Source: Linnemannia schmuckeri
Lineage: Eukaryota > Mortierellomycota > Mortierellomycetes > Mortierellales > Mortierellaceae
Direction of reading: 5' to 3'
Assembly (NCBI GenBank): GCA_029449235.1
Contig: JANATG010000006.1
Location: 620,001-684,000 of the forward strand
DNA length: 64,000 nucleotides
The position numbers were made by a program, and so were the translations under genes. Below the pieces are notes generated by a model. It had not been told where the DNA came from and ran no database searches. It saw only the letters and a list, made by a program, of their open reading frames with translations. Every line of letters starts with the position of its first letter. Positions within the stretch are counted from its first letter, which is position 1. Of the stretch, positions 25,076 through 37,536 are shown one piece after another.

Positions 25076-27680
25076 TTAATCGCGGCTTTGATCGGCCTGG
25101 TCGGGGTGGACAATGAACTCGTCAAGAGCATTGCTGGCAGCGGCCATGGGGTAGACGTGCTGGCGCTTGCAGACCTTGGCCTCCAAAACGACAGGACCAT
25201 CATGGGCCAAGAACTCGGCCATGGCACCAGGAAGATCTTCCATCGAGGTGGCACGGATACCCTTGATGTTCATGGCCTCAGCGAGCTTAACAAAATCGGG
25301 GTTGTACATCTGAGTGGCCGAGTAACGCTCCTCGTAGAAGAGATCCTGCCACTGCTTGACCATACCCTGGAAATCGTTGTTGAGGATCAGAACCTTGACA
25401 CCAATGTTGTACTGTGCAGCCGTGGCCAACTCCATACCAGTCATGCAGAAACTGGCATCACCGTCAATGTCGACGACAATGTGGTCGGGCTTGCCGACCT
25501 TGGCGCCAATAGCGGCGGGGAGACCAAAACCCATGGTGCCCAAACCACCCGAGGTGACGAGAGTGCGGGGGTGGCGCCAGCGGAAGTACTGGGCGGCCCA
25601 CATCTGATGCTGACCGACACCAGTGGTGATGATGACCTTCTCCTTCATGTTGGCGGTCTGCTTATCGAGCTCCTGGATGACGGTCTGAGGGGCAAGGATG
25701 CCCTTGGGGTCCTGGACGTGATAGAAGGGGAAGCGGTTCTTCCAGTTGCCGAGCTTAGTGAACCACTCCTTGCGCTCCGAGCCCTCGATCAAGGGCAAGA
25801 GCTTGGTCAAGTTCTCGGTGACATCGCCCTCAATGGCCTCGGTGGCCTGGACAACCTTGTTGATGTTCTTGGGCGAGATCTCAAAGTGGATGATGCCTCC
25901 GCGCTTCTCAAGGGCGGCCTTCTTGGCCTCGGGAGCGAAACGGGCCACGTTGGCTGTGACACGATCGTCGAAACGGGCACCAAGGGCAATGATGACATCA
26001 GCCTTTTGCATGGCCAAGTTGGCATAGGCAGATCCGTGCATACCGACCATATGGAGCGAGCGGTGGTCCGTCTCGTCAAAGGCACCCAAACCCTGGAGGG
26101 TGGTGGTGACGGGGATGTTTCCATTGTGAGAGAGCTCCTTGAGGCGAGCAGGGCCATCGGGGTGGGCCAAGATACCCTGACCGGCATAGATGAGGGGGCG
26201 CTTGGCAGCGTTGATCAACTGAGCGGCGCGGAGGATCTGGGGGGAGGTGACCTGGGAGGCATCCTTGGCCAATCCGGTGAAGAATGTCGACTGGCTGGTG
26301 GGGGGTCTGACGGGGATGCCGGGGGCAGCGGGGATGGGCTTGTTGAGAATGGCGGCAGTGACATCCTTGGGCAAATCGACCAAGACGGGTCCGGGGCGTC
26401 CAGAGGTAGCGATCTCGAAGGCCTCGTTGATGCGACGGGGGAGATCGGCAATGTCCTTGACCATGACGTTCCACTTTGTGCAGGCACGTGAGATTCCGAC
26501 GACATCGGCCTCCTGGAAGGCATCTGAGCCAATCGCGCTGACGACGACCTGTCCCGAGAAGACGACCATGGGGGTTCCGTCTGAGAGGGCATCCTGCATG
26601 GCGGTGATGACGTTTGTTGCTCCGGGGCCTATTGTTTGTGCAGATTGATTGACATGTGAGGAATGGAGAAATATGTAGTGAGTAATCTTTACTCGTCTCT
26701 GGATATAATTATTGCGATTAGGTTTAAAGCAAAAATGAATTGGAATGCTTACCGGAGGTGACGAGGACGACACCAGGCTTGCCGCTGGAGATGGATGTGA
26801 CATATGTGACAATTAAGAGTCATGTGTATAAAGAGGGCATTTCCAGCCAATGAGGAGAAGGAGAAAGACGACTGGTTAGCACAACATGAAAAAAATAACC
26901 TTTTTCCTGTCTGGTTCTGGCTGTGATAGAAAAAAAAAGCACAAGCCCACAGCTGTAACCAGATAAGCGAAACCATAAAGAAAAAGAAGGCTGAACCTTT
27001 ACAGCCATCAATCCTCAATCTCTCAATCTCTCTCCTCCCTCTCTTGATACAATAGACCAAAAAGTAGATGGGACAAACAGAACAAACAAAACTTACGTGA
27101 CGCGGGCATATCCCTCTGCGGCATGTCCTGCTCCCTGTTCGGCTCTGGGGAGGATGAATTCAAACTGCTTCGAGTTATAGATAGCATCAAAGACGGGCAA
27201 GATGGCTCCTCCTGGGTATCCAAAGACATGCTCCACATTGTGGCGCAACATCATCTCGTGGAAGATCTGGCCTCCAGACATACCCACGAACGAATGGTCA
27301 TGGGCTGGTTTTGCCTTCTTTGATTGATGGTGTTGTTGTTGGCGTTCCAGAGGGTGAAGTTGTGGTGCTGCTGATGAGTCTGCAACCGCTTGGCTATTTG
27401 TATGATAAAGATGTGGAGGAGAGAATGTTAGTTTGCATGCAGTGTTTTACCGTTTCGTTGCACAGAGCAGAACGCAATAAGCGAGTGAAATCGCGAGTGT
27501 AGGAGAAAAAAATTTAAAAAAAAAGTACCTAGAGGAAGATGCTTCTGCGGTGGCGGCTGAGGAACGGAAGCGGATCTGGGAAGTGGCGATCTTTGTTGCG
27601 GAGGAGAGGGAGAGGGTGCGGTTGAGTGCCTGTCTGTTGACGGCGGAGTATGTGGATCTGGCCAAACGTGCTGCTTGCAT
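25076..27680 (-). CDS. ILV2: Acetolactate synthase catalytic subunit, mitochondrial
   Basis: Exons in transcript order: 27680-27529, 27393-27097, 26784-26753 (32 nt) and 26628-25076, giving 677 residues. It is the first common enzyme of valine, leucine and isoleucine synthesis: thiamine diphosphate-dependent condensation of pyruvate to acetolactate, or with 2-oxobutyrate to acetohydroxybutyrate. The N-terminus 'MQAARLARSTYSAVNRQALN' is a typical Arg/Ser mitochondrial presequence. The catalytic glutamate lies in 'PRAEQGAGH' (about residue 136). The 32-nt exon supplies 'GKPGVVLVTS', joined to 'GPGATNV'. The ThDP site is 'DIDGDASFCMTG...LNND', followed by 'QGMVKQWQDLFY'. It should need the regulatory subunit encoded at 37.4-38.8 kb for valine feedback inhibition. 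It is head-to-head with ILV5, the next enzyme in the pathway. Confidence 0.97.
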
Positions 27681-28498
27681 CTTGTATGTGTATGAGAGAA
27701 TGGGATGAGGGGGGAAGAAGGGGTATCGTTGAAAGCAGAGGCGAGAAGAGAGAGAGAGAAGGGAGTGGAGAGAAGGATGGTTGTTCGGATAAAAGAGAAA
27801 CAAATATAAGAAAATCCGAGGAAGGAGCAGAGAGGACTGCGGTCAAAGAAGAGGGCCGAGAGAGGGGAGAGTGTAAGTAAGTAGTAAGTGAAGGAAGAAG
27901 AAAACAAGAAAAAAAAAGAGATAAAAAAGAGGGGAGTAGGGTTGGAGATATATAATATTTTGGGCACTGATGGTTGTTGTTGTTCTTGGTGATGGTTGAT
28001 GATTTGATCAAAAAAAACCAGACGGAGAAAGAGGGGGCACAAATAACAAGTAGGGGAGCGTACTTCGGTCTTACTGATCGATCAAATTGGAGGAGAGAGA
28101 AAAGCGACTTTGACACATTTGACAACAGTCAAAAAAAAAGTTGCACATGCAACCGTGGAGTACTCTCTCTCCAAACAACGATTGGAAAGGGGGAGGAAAG
28201 CAGGAAAGCGACTAAATTGACTAATGCGCATAAGAACGAACAAGGAAATAGTGATAACGACTTACAAAAGTTAGTCATGTCCGTTGGACCAATCACATTC
28301 AATCGCCAGATCTACTGGACTCACTAACATAAGCACACGCAACCTTAATAGACGTAAAAGTAGGAAAAATAACTTATCCTCTTGATAGGCATATGGAGCA
28401 TATTCAACTATCAAGGAAGAGAAGACTGGATCGCCTGGCGCCTTATGGATCCCGGAAAGAGCGCTGACAGGTGCAATAAACAACACAACACAGCATGA

Positions 28499-28530
<32 letters not shown>

Positions 28531-29605
28531 GAGGGGTGATCCACTCTCCTCCTTCACATCAAGTAAATCGACTCAATAAAACGCTCCTCTCCTTCAGTTG
28601 CATGCTGACTCCTATTTTTGACACGCGGCGATCTTTCATTCACCCCTCCCCTTCTGCTTTGCTATGATTTATGTCTTTCGCCATGTCAAGCAGCGATCGT
28701 CATCTGATCAACGAACCAAATAAAAGCGCCACCAACTTTCTGTGATTGATCGCATCCACTGATCAGCGATGGCTACCCGCTCCTAGTCTGCTTCTCACAA
28801 GTATTGAAATTCTTATTAGAAATGCTCAATTACGATCCCTTATCGCGTGGAAGTGGAAGGATAATAGCAAGCGATCCGACGGCAGTGTCAGCTTAAGCTG
28901 ATTCTTTGGTTTTGGTGAGGAAAAAGAAAAGGCAGGCCAATTAAGAGCGAGAGAGAGTGAGACGAAAGTAAAAAGACCCTTTCCGGATCTCATTATCGCA
29001 AAGTGGGAGCAAGCGAAAGAGACCAGTAAGATGCTTTCGGGATTTTCATTATCCCCAGCAGCGGTAGCCAGTCAGTCATTCAGTTAAACCAGACAGCCTC
29101 AGTGATAGCGAGTTAAGTTAACGAGTTGAAGGACGACTTCGGGAAATATATTTCATGTGCGTTGCTCACTCCTTCGATTAACCTTATTTATTTTATTCCT
29201 TTGGGTCAACCATATCCAAATGACTGATTTGAACTGAAAGGGGGACTGTTGACCCACAGACATCATACATTTGCTGAGCAAAAAAAATGGAAAAAAAAAA
29301 AAAAAAAAAAAAAAAAAAGACAAGTCCGTCGTTTGTGTGATGCAGCTTAACTCTTTATCGTTCAATTGGATCCCTTGGCACACACAACACCCTGTTCAAG
29401 CCGATCCACTTCTTTTTTGATCCGACAATATATAAAAGCCTCCATCCCGACCTCTTCCTTTCTTTTTTCTTCTTCATCACAACACACATCCTCACTCCAA
29501 TACCCAGGTCCAGTCCTCCTCTTCTGGTCAACCCTCCTCTTTCAAAGTAACGACATCCTCTCCTCTCTACTCAACCCAACCACACACATATACAACATAT
29601 CCACA
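27681..29605. promoter_or_regulatory. ILV2/ILV5 divergent promoter region
   Basis: A 1.9-kb gap between divergent start codons of two consecutive pathway enzymes. It contains five GCGATC/GATCGC hexamers (28429, 28628, 28693, 28748, 28871), one TGACTC (28606), the half site of Gcn4/Cpc1-type bZIPs, A30 at 28500-28529 and A28 at 29291-29318. A good TATA box, TATATAAAAG, at 29429-29438 sits about 170 bp before ILV5. I found no perfect CCGGnnCCGG Leu3-type site. No gene seen. Confidence 0.45.
29429..29438 (+). promoter_or_regulatory. TATA box of ILV5
   Basis: TATATAAAAG followed by a CT-rich leader and the ATG at 29606. The distance and sequence are typical of strongly expressed fungal genes. 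Confidence 0.55.
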
Positions 29606-30981
29606 ATGAGCTTTGCTGCCCGTACCGCCCTCCGCCAGTTGACTCGCGTCGCTGCCCCTACTGCCCGCTCCTTCTCTGTCATGGCCCGCTCTGCCGCCAT
29701 TACCCACGTTCCTCGCGCTGCTGCCTGCAAGGTAACGTTTTGTTGAAAATATTCCATCCAATCTCGATTTATTGCACTCTGTCAGAGAAAGCAACAGCAG
29801 TACCATTTTATTATTTTCCAATCATTCTTGTTGCACTAAAAAAAATGGTATCGATCGCATTACTCACATCTCTTTTATCTTGGCCCCCTCACTCATCCCA
29901 TGCGAATCAATAGATTGCTTTCAACCAGACCCGCGGTGTCAAGACCATGGACTTTGGCGGCACCAAGGAGGTTGTCTACGAGCGCTCTGATTACCCCCCT
30001 GCCAAGCTCCAGGAGACCTTCAAGGACGACACCCTCACTGTCCTCGGTTACGGCCCCATGGGTCGTGGCCAGGCCCTCAACCTCCGCGACAACAAGCTCA
30101 ACGTCATCATTGGATCCCGCAAGGGTGCCTCTTGGGACAAGGCTGTCTCTGAGGGATGGGTCCCTGGAAAGAACCTCTTTGAGATTAACGAGGCCTGCGA
30201 GCGCGGTACTGTCATCATGAACTTGCTCTCCGATGCTGCCCAGTCCAAGCTCTGGAACGAGATCAAGCCCTACCTCACCAAGGGCAAGACCCTCTACTTC
30301 TCCCACGGATTCTCCGTCATCTACTCTGAGGACACTGGCGTGGTCCCCCCTAAGGATATCGATGTCATCCTAGTTGCCCCCAAGGGTTCCGGTACCACCG
30401 TCCGTAACCTCTTCCTCGAGGGCCGTGGTATCAACGGATCCGTTGCTGTCTATCAGGATGTCTCTGGCAAGGCTAAGGAGCGTGCCGTCGCCCTCGGTGT
30501 CGGCGTCGGTACCGGTTACCTTTACGAGACCACCTTCAAGAACGAGGTCTACTCTGACCTCTACGGTGAGCGTGGTGTCCTCATGGGCGCCATCCAGGGT
30601 CTCTTCCGTGCCCAGTACGAGGTTCTCCGTGCCAAGGGCCACTCCCCCTCTGAGGCTTTCAACGAGACTGTTGAGGAGGCCACCCAGTCGCTCTACCCTT
30701 TGATCGGTGCCAACGGTATGGACTGGATGTACGCCAACTGCTCTACAACCGCCCAGCGTGGAGCCTTGGACTGGTGTGACCCTTTTTTCAAAGCCACAAA
30801 GCCTGTTTTTGAGAGCCTCTACGAATCCGTCGCCAACGGTAGCGAGACCCGCCGCTCTTTGGCCAAGAACTCGACCCCCAACTACCGTGCCGAGCTCGAG
30901 GTTGAGTTGGCCGAGATCGCCGACCACGAGATGTGGCGCGTCGGAAAGACCGTCCGCCAGTTGCGCCCCGAGAACAACTAA
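29606..30981 (+). CDS. ILV5: Ketol-acid reductoisomerase, mitochondrial
   Basis: Exons 29606-29731 and 29914-30981 give 397 residues. It performs the second step of valine/isoleucine synthesis: Mg- and NADPH-dependent isomeroreduction of acetolactate or acetohydroxybutyrate. The first exon is almost entirely a mitochondrial presequence (Ser/Ala/Arg-rich, 'RTALRQLTRVAAPTARSF'). The dinucleotide fold shows 'VLGYGPMGRGQALNLRD', followed by 'IIGSRKGASWDKA'. The knotted C-terminal domain carries 'GERGVLMGAIQGLFRAQYE' and 'FNETVEEATQSLYPLIG'. The short fungal class I length fits. Codon use is strongly biased to C-ending codons, consistent with high expression. ILV2 lies divergently upstream. Confidence 0.97.
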
Positions 30982-33900
30982 ATGTTTTCTCATCGGTTTC
31001 TTTGTAACCCCAGGATCTCCCCTTTTTAACTCATCGCAATTTCAAAAAGCTGGCATTTTCATATAGATAACCCTGGCAACACACCGCCAAGGTACCCCTT
31101 CAGCTCTCTACTCTTAGTCTCTCTCCCTTCGTATATATATACTTCCTTGTACCTTAGCTTGAATACATTCTCTCATTTGTTATCATATCCTTCTGTGCCT
31201 GGTTCTGCAGTTTGTCAATCGCTACCTGACGGCATGCACTCATCTCTGGCCGCAAAACATCTCTATTATCGCTGCCGTTGTGAGAGGGAGGTGTGACTGT
31301 TTTTGGTAGGATTAAAAATGTTATACCTGACTGATTGCAAAGGGGCAGATCACTGATTGCATCAGTCTTCCAACGGTCGGTTCCAGTTGGCGGTTTGTGC
31401 ACGCGTCTCCACCATTTTTCACTTTACCGTCCCCCCACACCACCTCCACAGTCGAACCTCCCCTATAGTATAATCCCGTATAGTATATTCCTCTCCTATA
31501 GTGTATTTTTTTTTTTGAAAGTTGGATTAGGCTTGCTTATAGTATATTCATATGTGGTTTTCGCTACCTCCCCTATAGTATATTGACCTGGAGGCATCAC
31601 ACAATCACCGTGTAAACTTTCTGGTCAGTGTGAATGGATGAACCTAAGGTCGTGCCATCAGCATGGTCATGGCGGGCATGAATGAGGATGGAGGGGAAAA
31701 ACTGATCTCATTTAAGGGTACATGGGCCTAGATCATGATTCTTATAGCATAACCTCCCCTATAGTATATTTTACCTTGCAGCAAAAGAGTATACTATAGG
31801 AGAGGTTTGACTGCATTCCCTCCCTTACTATTTGTCTTTTTGGATCACATCAAAAGTTTAAGACATAGTGTGTCCTCTACTTTTGTTCGTTTGTTGTTTG
31901 GGGTTTTTTTTTATTTATTTATTTTGTGGTTGACACTTCTTTAGATATACTCTGGGACAGGTGATGAGAATGCACATAAAAATATGCTCCTAGGTCGTGG
32001 TAGTCGGCGTTACTTTTGTTACTGGCCCCGTCCCTCTTAAAACGGTCTACTGTGATGATCTCGCTCAGTGAAAGGCCAACACATTTCTCCCAGCCTGTGA
32101 CAATGTTTTGATTTTCCTTCGCCCTTCTTTTCCTTTTCCTTCTAATCTTCTATCTCAAACATCTCAATCACATAATCAATCACTTAAACTCAGCTATGAT
32201 ATCGGTTGGCAGCACCCTTTTTACGGTTCGTAGCCATCTCTGTCTTCCTGCTTCATTGCATTGCATTTTTCATTTTCGTCAATGGTTGAAGTTTGATTTT
32301 GCTCACTGCGTCCAAAAAAATTAAATCGACGAGAGTGTTGATAAAATCTATGCATGCAGATCGTCCGCGTTGGTCCATTGAGAAACTCATTTGTCCTTTT
32401 TCGATCCGATCAAACGACAGCAGGGGCCGCCCGTTTTCTCCTGCTCCCAAAACAAAACTCGTCCTCCTCACTCGATACCGTAAAAAATCGAAAGTAAAAA
32501 CAACCCTCGACAAGCGCTACCGTTTCCATTAAGCATCCAGACCCCCACTATCGATATCTAGCGGCAAAGATCCCTCCCATTTCCAAGCAATTCCTTGATA
32601 TAGTAGATCTGCCTTGAGGGGAACTCCTGAAATTCAATGGCTGTTGACGCCACCGATGATCGTTTTGAATTAAGCGTGAAGCTCTCTTTCCCCGATCCCA
32701 TTGTCCTGCTCTCTAGGTGACATCGCATAGACAATGCATCTTATCGGGGCTTGCCTAGTAATAAACGGAAGAAAAAAAATCTTTCTAAATATGCCTGAGC
32801 TTAGAACCGGCGATATACAATCTTGGTGGATTGAAGTCCAGATCCACGATACAACCAAACGATGAGGACGAGGCGATGGTTGGTCTAGAGCAGAAGATTT
32901 AGCGATGCGCTCGAAGAATGATAACTGAGCGTTGGGAACAAAGCGGATGAGTCCTATTCCTTTTAATGACGCCCTTTGACTTCCAGGTATTTTGCGCTTC
33001 ATTTGCCCAGTGAGGATTGCCGGGTTGACAGATATGAAGATGGATTGACAGGCCCGCGAGCGACGATTTTTATCGCTCTCCCATCCGCTTTTTTAACTAA
33101 ATAAATAAAAACATCGACACCAAAAAAAGTGCCAGTTGCATGGGCATACAAATAGTGATGGTCAAGAAACCTGGTACAAAAAGAAGGGGTTTTCTCCCTT
33201 TGAGCGATGAAGAATGATACTTACAACCCGAATCCTGAAACAATATTTCAGTGTGCACGATTTATAAGAGTCGAGAGGCAGTGACTTTCGGAACTCTTCT
33301 TGCCTTCTCGACCTCGCCGATAGTAACACTACAAGGACCAAGTCGATGCGCTGTATCCAACAATAAAAAACACCGAAAGTGTGAGAAGTTTTTATATGTA
33401 TTGGTCATTTCTGTAGCTAAAATGCTACCAAGGAGCTGACGGATTGAACATTTGTTTCTCCTCACCTTCAACCTAGTTTTTCTCTTTCAAGGATTCTGGT
33501 AGTCTAGGAAACCGTAACCACTGTGGCTGTCACTCGACCTGAACACAAAACGAAAGAAAAGGGGGAAAATGGGGCTCAATTAGTAAAAGGAAGGTAGGCG
33601 TGAGAAATCAAGTGTCCTTCATTCTTGAACACAAGTTTTTGGAGGTACGAACATTTTTTTTGGTCTGGACAGAGCCACGGGTTGCACCATTGGGGAAGAA
33701 TTGAGCATTGTCGACTATGGCGACATGCCTCTCTTTATTTTTTTCGATTGTATCTTTCGGAGGAGAGGATGGTGAAGAAAGGAAAAAGCAAGAAAAATTG
33801 AAAACGAAAATGAGAGAAATTGAGCGACAAGGGCTCGACCAAAAAAGGTGCGCCTGAGCGGTGATGATGCGGGGTGATGCGGGGTGATGGTGAGAAAAAA

Positions 33901-34399
33901 AGGGCATGGCAAGAACTAGCAGCAATCAAATCGTCTGAGGGTATTAACTGGGAATGTTAGTCGCTGTTCTCATTCAGATGCATAGAAAAGGATCCTTTTT
34001 TTTTTCTTTTGTTGGGGGGCGTGGGAACTTTGGGAACAACAAAAAAAAAACATCAATTCATATTCTGAGAAACAACGGCCGGTTGATCCTTGTTTGCCTT
34101 TGGACTCTTCAAAGGTATGCCTCCTCTTATTGTTATTACAAGCGAGCTTTTTCGCTGAGTGGCATCATTAATGGTGCAAAAGCAGCCAGATCCTTGCCTA
34201 TCCTTTAACCTAGACGTTTGAAACTTAGAGCAAGCGATCATTTGTGTATATGGCGGAAGTGCAAAGGAAGCGAGAGCTAAGATTTCCACTACGTCATGAT
34301 TCAAAAAATCTCACGGTTCGGCCCTTTATGTTTTGGGTGTGTTTCGACTTCCCACCCTTTGTTCATTCATTCCAACAAAAACACACAAGGAAACCAACC
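30982..34399. other. 3.4-kb intergenic region within the ILV/LEU block
   Basis: Contains a MITE-like element at 31449-31813. The remainder, including open frames such as 32670-33002 (-), shows no recognisable protein family. A small hairpin, GAGCGA...TCGCTC, lies near 33058-33078. Another GCGATC is at 34234-34239, about 160 bp before the next gene. Decayed sequence is likely, but I cannot identify its source. Confidence 0.5.
31449..31813. mobile_element. Pogo/Tc1-mariner-like MITE, non-coding
   Basis: A 365-bp element bounded by nearly perfect terminal inverted repeats. The left end is CAGTCGAACCTCCCCTATAG (31449 on); the right end, reverse-complemented, is CAGTCAAACCTCTCCTATAG (ending at 31813). 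They differ at two positions in 24. Four further sub-terminal copies of a CCTCCCCTATAGTATA-like unit lie inside (31475, 31490, 31565, 31752). There is no transposase frame. Starting with CAGT fits pogo/Tigger-type ends. The flanks are CA on both sides rather than a clear TA duplication. Confidence 0.65.
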
Positions 34400-36628
34400 A
34401 TGTTGCGCCAGACAATCCGCATGACCGCCGCCTCCAAGGTGTCGTCGCCCTCGACTGTCGCCATGAACCGCATCCGCGTGGTCAACAACTGGCTCGGTGC
34501 CCGTGTCAACGTACGGATCCCCTTTTTATTGTAGTCGCGGGAGAACCACAGCAGGACTGTTCCTGAAAGATAGGAAGGGCTAGACACCAGAAGCCGAAAC
34601 CGGGAACCAGCAAAACTCATCGCTGGACGCTTCATGGTGTTCATATGCACAATGAATATCGGGGTAACCCGCGAGGGTCCAACATACAACCGAGGTGCAC
34701 CAACAGAAATCAAGCGCGAACAACTCATACTGCTTTTTTCGATCGGTCTACTCGTACCTGTTTAAAAACACAAATAGATGTCTACCACTGCTTCCAAGGC
34801 TGACGCTATTGAGGTATATGTCGTCATTTTGATACTTTGCGCACAGGATCGTCTTTTTACTTGTATACAAGTGAATCATGGATGCTCATGGGCGTATGCG
34901 TTGAGGACTAAAACACGACTCTTCGACAATCTTTTCAAATAACGATAGGCTGATGTGTTGCACCGCAAACACCTGTCTTCCCGCACCTTTGTTCTCAATC
35001 GTCCCAAGGCATTGAACGCCCTCAACTTGAGTATGGTCAGAAACATGACTCCTCAGCTCCAGGTAAGAACAAGGACCTAATGCTTTGATCCGCATATGCC
35101 CAGGGCATATAATTTTGGTGCTTTGCGCATAAGGATGGGACTGCTTGTTTATTGAACTCTGTGTACTAATATGGCCATTTTTTATGTAGGCCTGGGATGC
35201 ATCGGACTTGTGCAAGGTTATTGTGATCAAGGGAGCAGGAGGAAGAGCTTTCTGCGCTGGAGGAGATGTCCGTCAGGTCGTTGAGTTAGCCGGCTCTGGA
35301 AAGCACAACGAGGCCTTGGATTTCTTTGCTGAGGAGTACAAGCTGAACCATATGATCGCCACCTTGAAGACCCCTTTTGTCGCCATTCTCGACGGCATTA
35401 CCAGTAAGGAAAATTGTCCTATTGTATTTTTTTCGTTAACTGCCACGTGCTCTAAAAATGGAGAGGATGGGTCAATGCTTCTCGACCCACTTTGTTTAAC
35501 CAAAGTACACCCTCCCTTTTTTCGTTTAACTAGTGGGTGGCGGAGTGGGCCTTTCTGTCCATGCTCCTTTCAGGATTGCGACTGAGAAGACCGTCTTTGC
35601 CATGCCCGAGACCAACATTGGATTATTCCCTGACGTCGGAGGATCCTTCTTTTTGCCTCGCTTGGATGGTGAGACGGGTACCTACCTCGGTCTTGTTGGT
35701 ACCCAGCTCAAGGGCATTGACACCGTGTAAGGAAACAGAAACTTTATCCTCTTGTGCGAGATGTTATCACTTTCATGCATCCCACATTGTTGTTGTTATT
35801 GACCTTAACTCGTTCCAATTAACTAATTGTACTTTTTTTAACTACTCTAGTCTTGCAGGAATTGCTACTCACTACGTTCCTTCAGAGCGTTTGGCTGCAC
35901 TGGAGGATCGCCTGAGTGAGCTGGAGACCGACAACCACGACGTTATTAACATGGCTATTGAGGATTTTGTCAGCGAACCCCTTCACGACCACAAGTACGC
36001 CCTTTCGGAGCACCGCGACGCCATTGATCGCTGCTTCCGTTTCAACACTGTCGAGGAGATTGTCGCCGCATTGGAGCAGGAGAAGACCCCCTTTGCCGAG
36101 AAGACATTGAAGACCCTTCGCACTGTTTCGCCCACCTCCTTGAAGGTCACCCTTCAGCAGATCCGCGAGGGTGCCAATTTGGGCATTGCTGACTGCTTCA
36201 GGATGGAGCACCAGTTGGCTCGTCAGTTCTTGTACGGATCTGATTTCGCCGAGGGCGTTCGCGCTCTTTTGATCGAGAAGACCCTCGACCCCAAGTGGAA
36301 GCCTGCCACCATTGAGGAGGTTGATCGTGAGCAGATGTTGGGACAATACTTTAGAAACCAGGCCCCCAAGGCTCTGTCCCTTTCTAGCAGTGTTACCTGG
36401 AGAGAGTACCCTTACTCCCGATATGCTCTTCCCTCCGAGGACGAGATCCGTAAAATTGTTCTTGGTCAGTCTGAGGGCAGCGGACCTTTGCAGTTGACTT
36501 CTGAGGAGGTTGCCGATGTCTGTGTCAAGAAGAGTGGAGGAAAGATTGGTGTCAGGGAGAAGGTCATGGAGGTCTTGTCGCGCAAGGTCACCAAGGGCAC
36601 CGATGGCGAGCTCAAGTGGATCAACTAA
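34400..36628 (+). CDS. EHD3: 3-hydroxyisobutyryl-CoA hydrolase, mitochondrial
   Basis: Exons 34400-34510, 34778-34813, 34949-35062, 35190-35403, 35534-35726 and 35851-36628 give 481 residues. It belongs to the crotonase superfamily and hydrolyses 3-hydroxyisobutyryl-CoA, the last CoA-bound step of valine breakdown. Visible signatures: 'NRPKALNALNLSM' and the oxyanion-hole 'GRAFCAGGDVRQV' in exons 3-4; 'MGGGVGLSVHAPFRIATEKT' and the catalytic-loop 'PETNIGLFPDVGGSFFLPRL' in exon 5; and a C-terminal HIBCH extension with 'DPKWKPATIEEVD'. The N-terminus, with Arg, Ser and Thr but no acidic residues, is a likely mitochondrial presequence. A plain enoyl-CoA hydratase would be shorter and lack this C-terminal part. 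In yeast the Ehd3 homologue is also found with mitoribosomes. Confidence 0.9.
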
Positions 36629-37408
36629 AGGTTGGGTTCGCAATTTGGAGTGGTTTTTGTATGTTAGTTTTTTATCATTATCAGTAAAGCAATAGAAATT
36701 CATGTTAGTATCGTCACTCCTATTGTTATTACCATTGCCAATGAAGAGGCGGGCTGTTTGAAGTAGCCAAGAGTAAGTGAGGCTGCAGGCGCAACCATTT
36801 GCATTGGAGGCAACGCTGCACCAATGACTGTGGTATTTCGAATTGCGAGTTGAGAGATATGAGTAAGGTTGTTCCTTGAGATAGGAAAAAGAGAAAATAT
36901 AACGGGCAGAAGCTCAACTCGATTGGAGTCCGAACAGCAAACAAGGGTGCCCTAGTCCTGTTCCTGGAAAGGGTGTTGTCCCAGTCTTTTTTTTTACTTT
37001 GAGGAAGAGAAACGGCCGTCGAGGAGGACCCATCGATAAGAACATCACATGCGATGGATGTGATTGGTTACTTGCTGTTTCGTCAATCTTGTCATCGACT
37101 TAACGCTTTTTGAGTAGTGTTACTCATTTTCCACCTTAACGGTCATTTCCTTAATGATTTAGAGTTTGGCTTAACTCTTTCTCCACTCCCATTGATCTCT
37201 CTACAGTAGTTCTCTTTACACTTTTGACAATCAAAACGGACAAGGGACATCAAACACACCAAAGAAGGACCAAGGGCTGGACTGGCAACTTCTCTTTTTT
37301 TTTTTTTTTTTTTTTTTTTCCTTTTCTTGTGGACTTCTCGCTCCTTTTTTTCTTCTTTTTCATTTCAACTTCATTCAACCACTCCCCACTCATCAGCGCC
37401 TTCTTCTC
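36629..37408. other. Intergenic, ILV6 upstream region
   Basis: No gene seen. It contains a T25 tract at 37295-37319 and a CT-rich stretch before the proposed ILV6 start. A TTACTCA near 37120 weakly resembles a Gcn4/Cpc1 site. Confidence 0.45.
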
Positions 37409-37505
37409 ATGTGGACTTCAAGGATCCTCAGCTCCGCAACAAGAGCAGCGCCATTGGTAATCAACAACGACCATCTCCTTCATTGCCCATTGCGTTCAGG
37501 AAAAG

Positions 37506-37536
<31 letters not shown>

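Noticed and set aside
24959..26491. 510-residue plus-strand open frame opposite ILV2
   Set aside because: Antisense shadow of a codon-biased gene; no protein signature.
32670..33002. 110-residue minus-strand open frame
   Set aside because: No family signature, no splice-linked continuation, in a repeat-bearing intergenic region.
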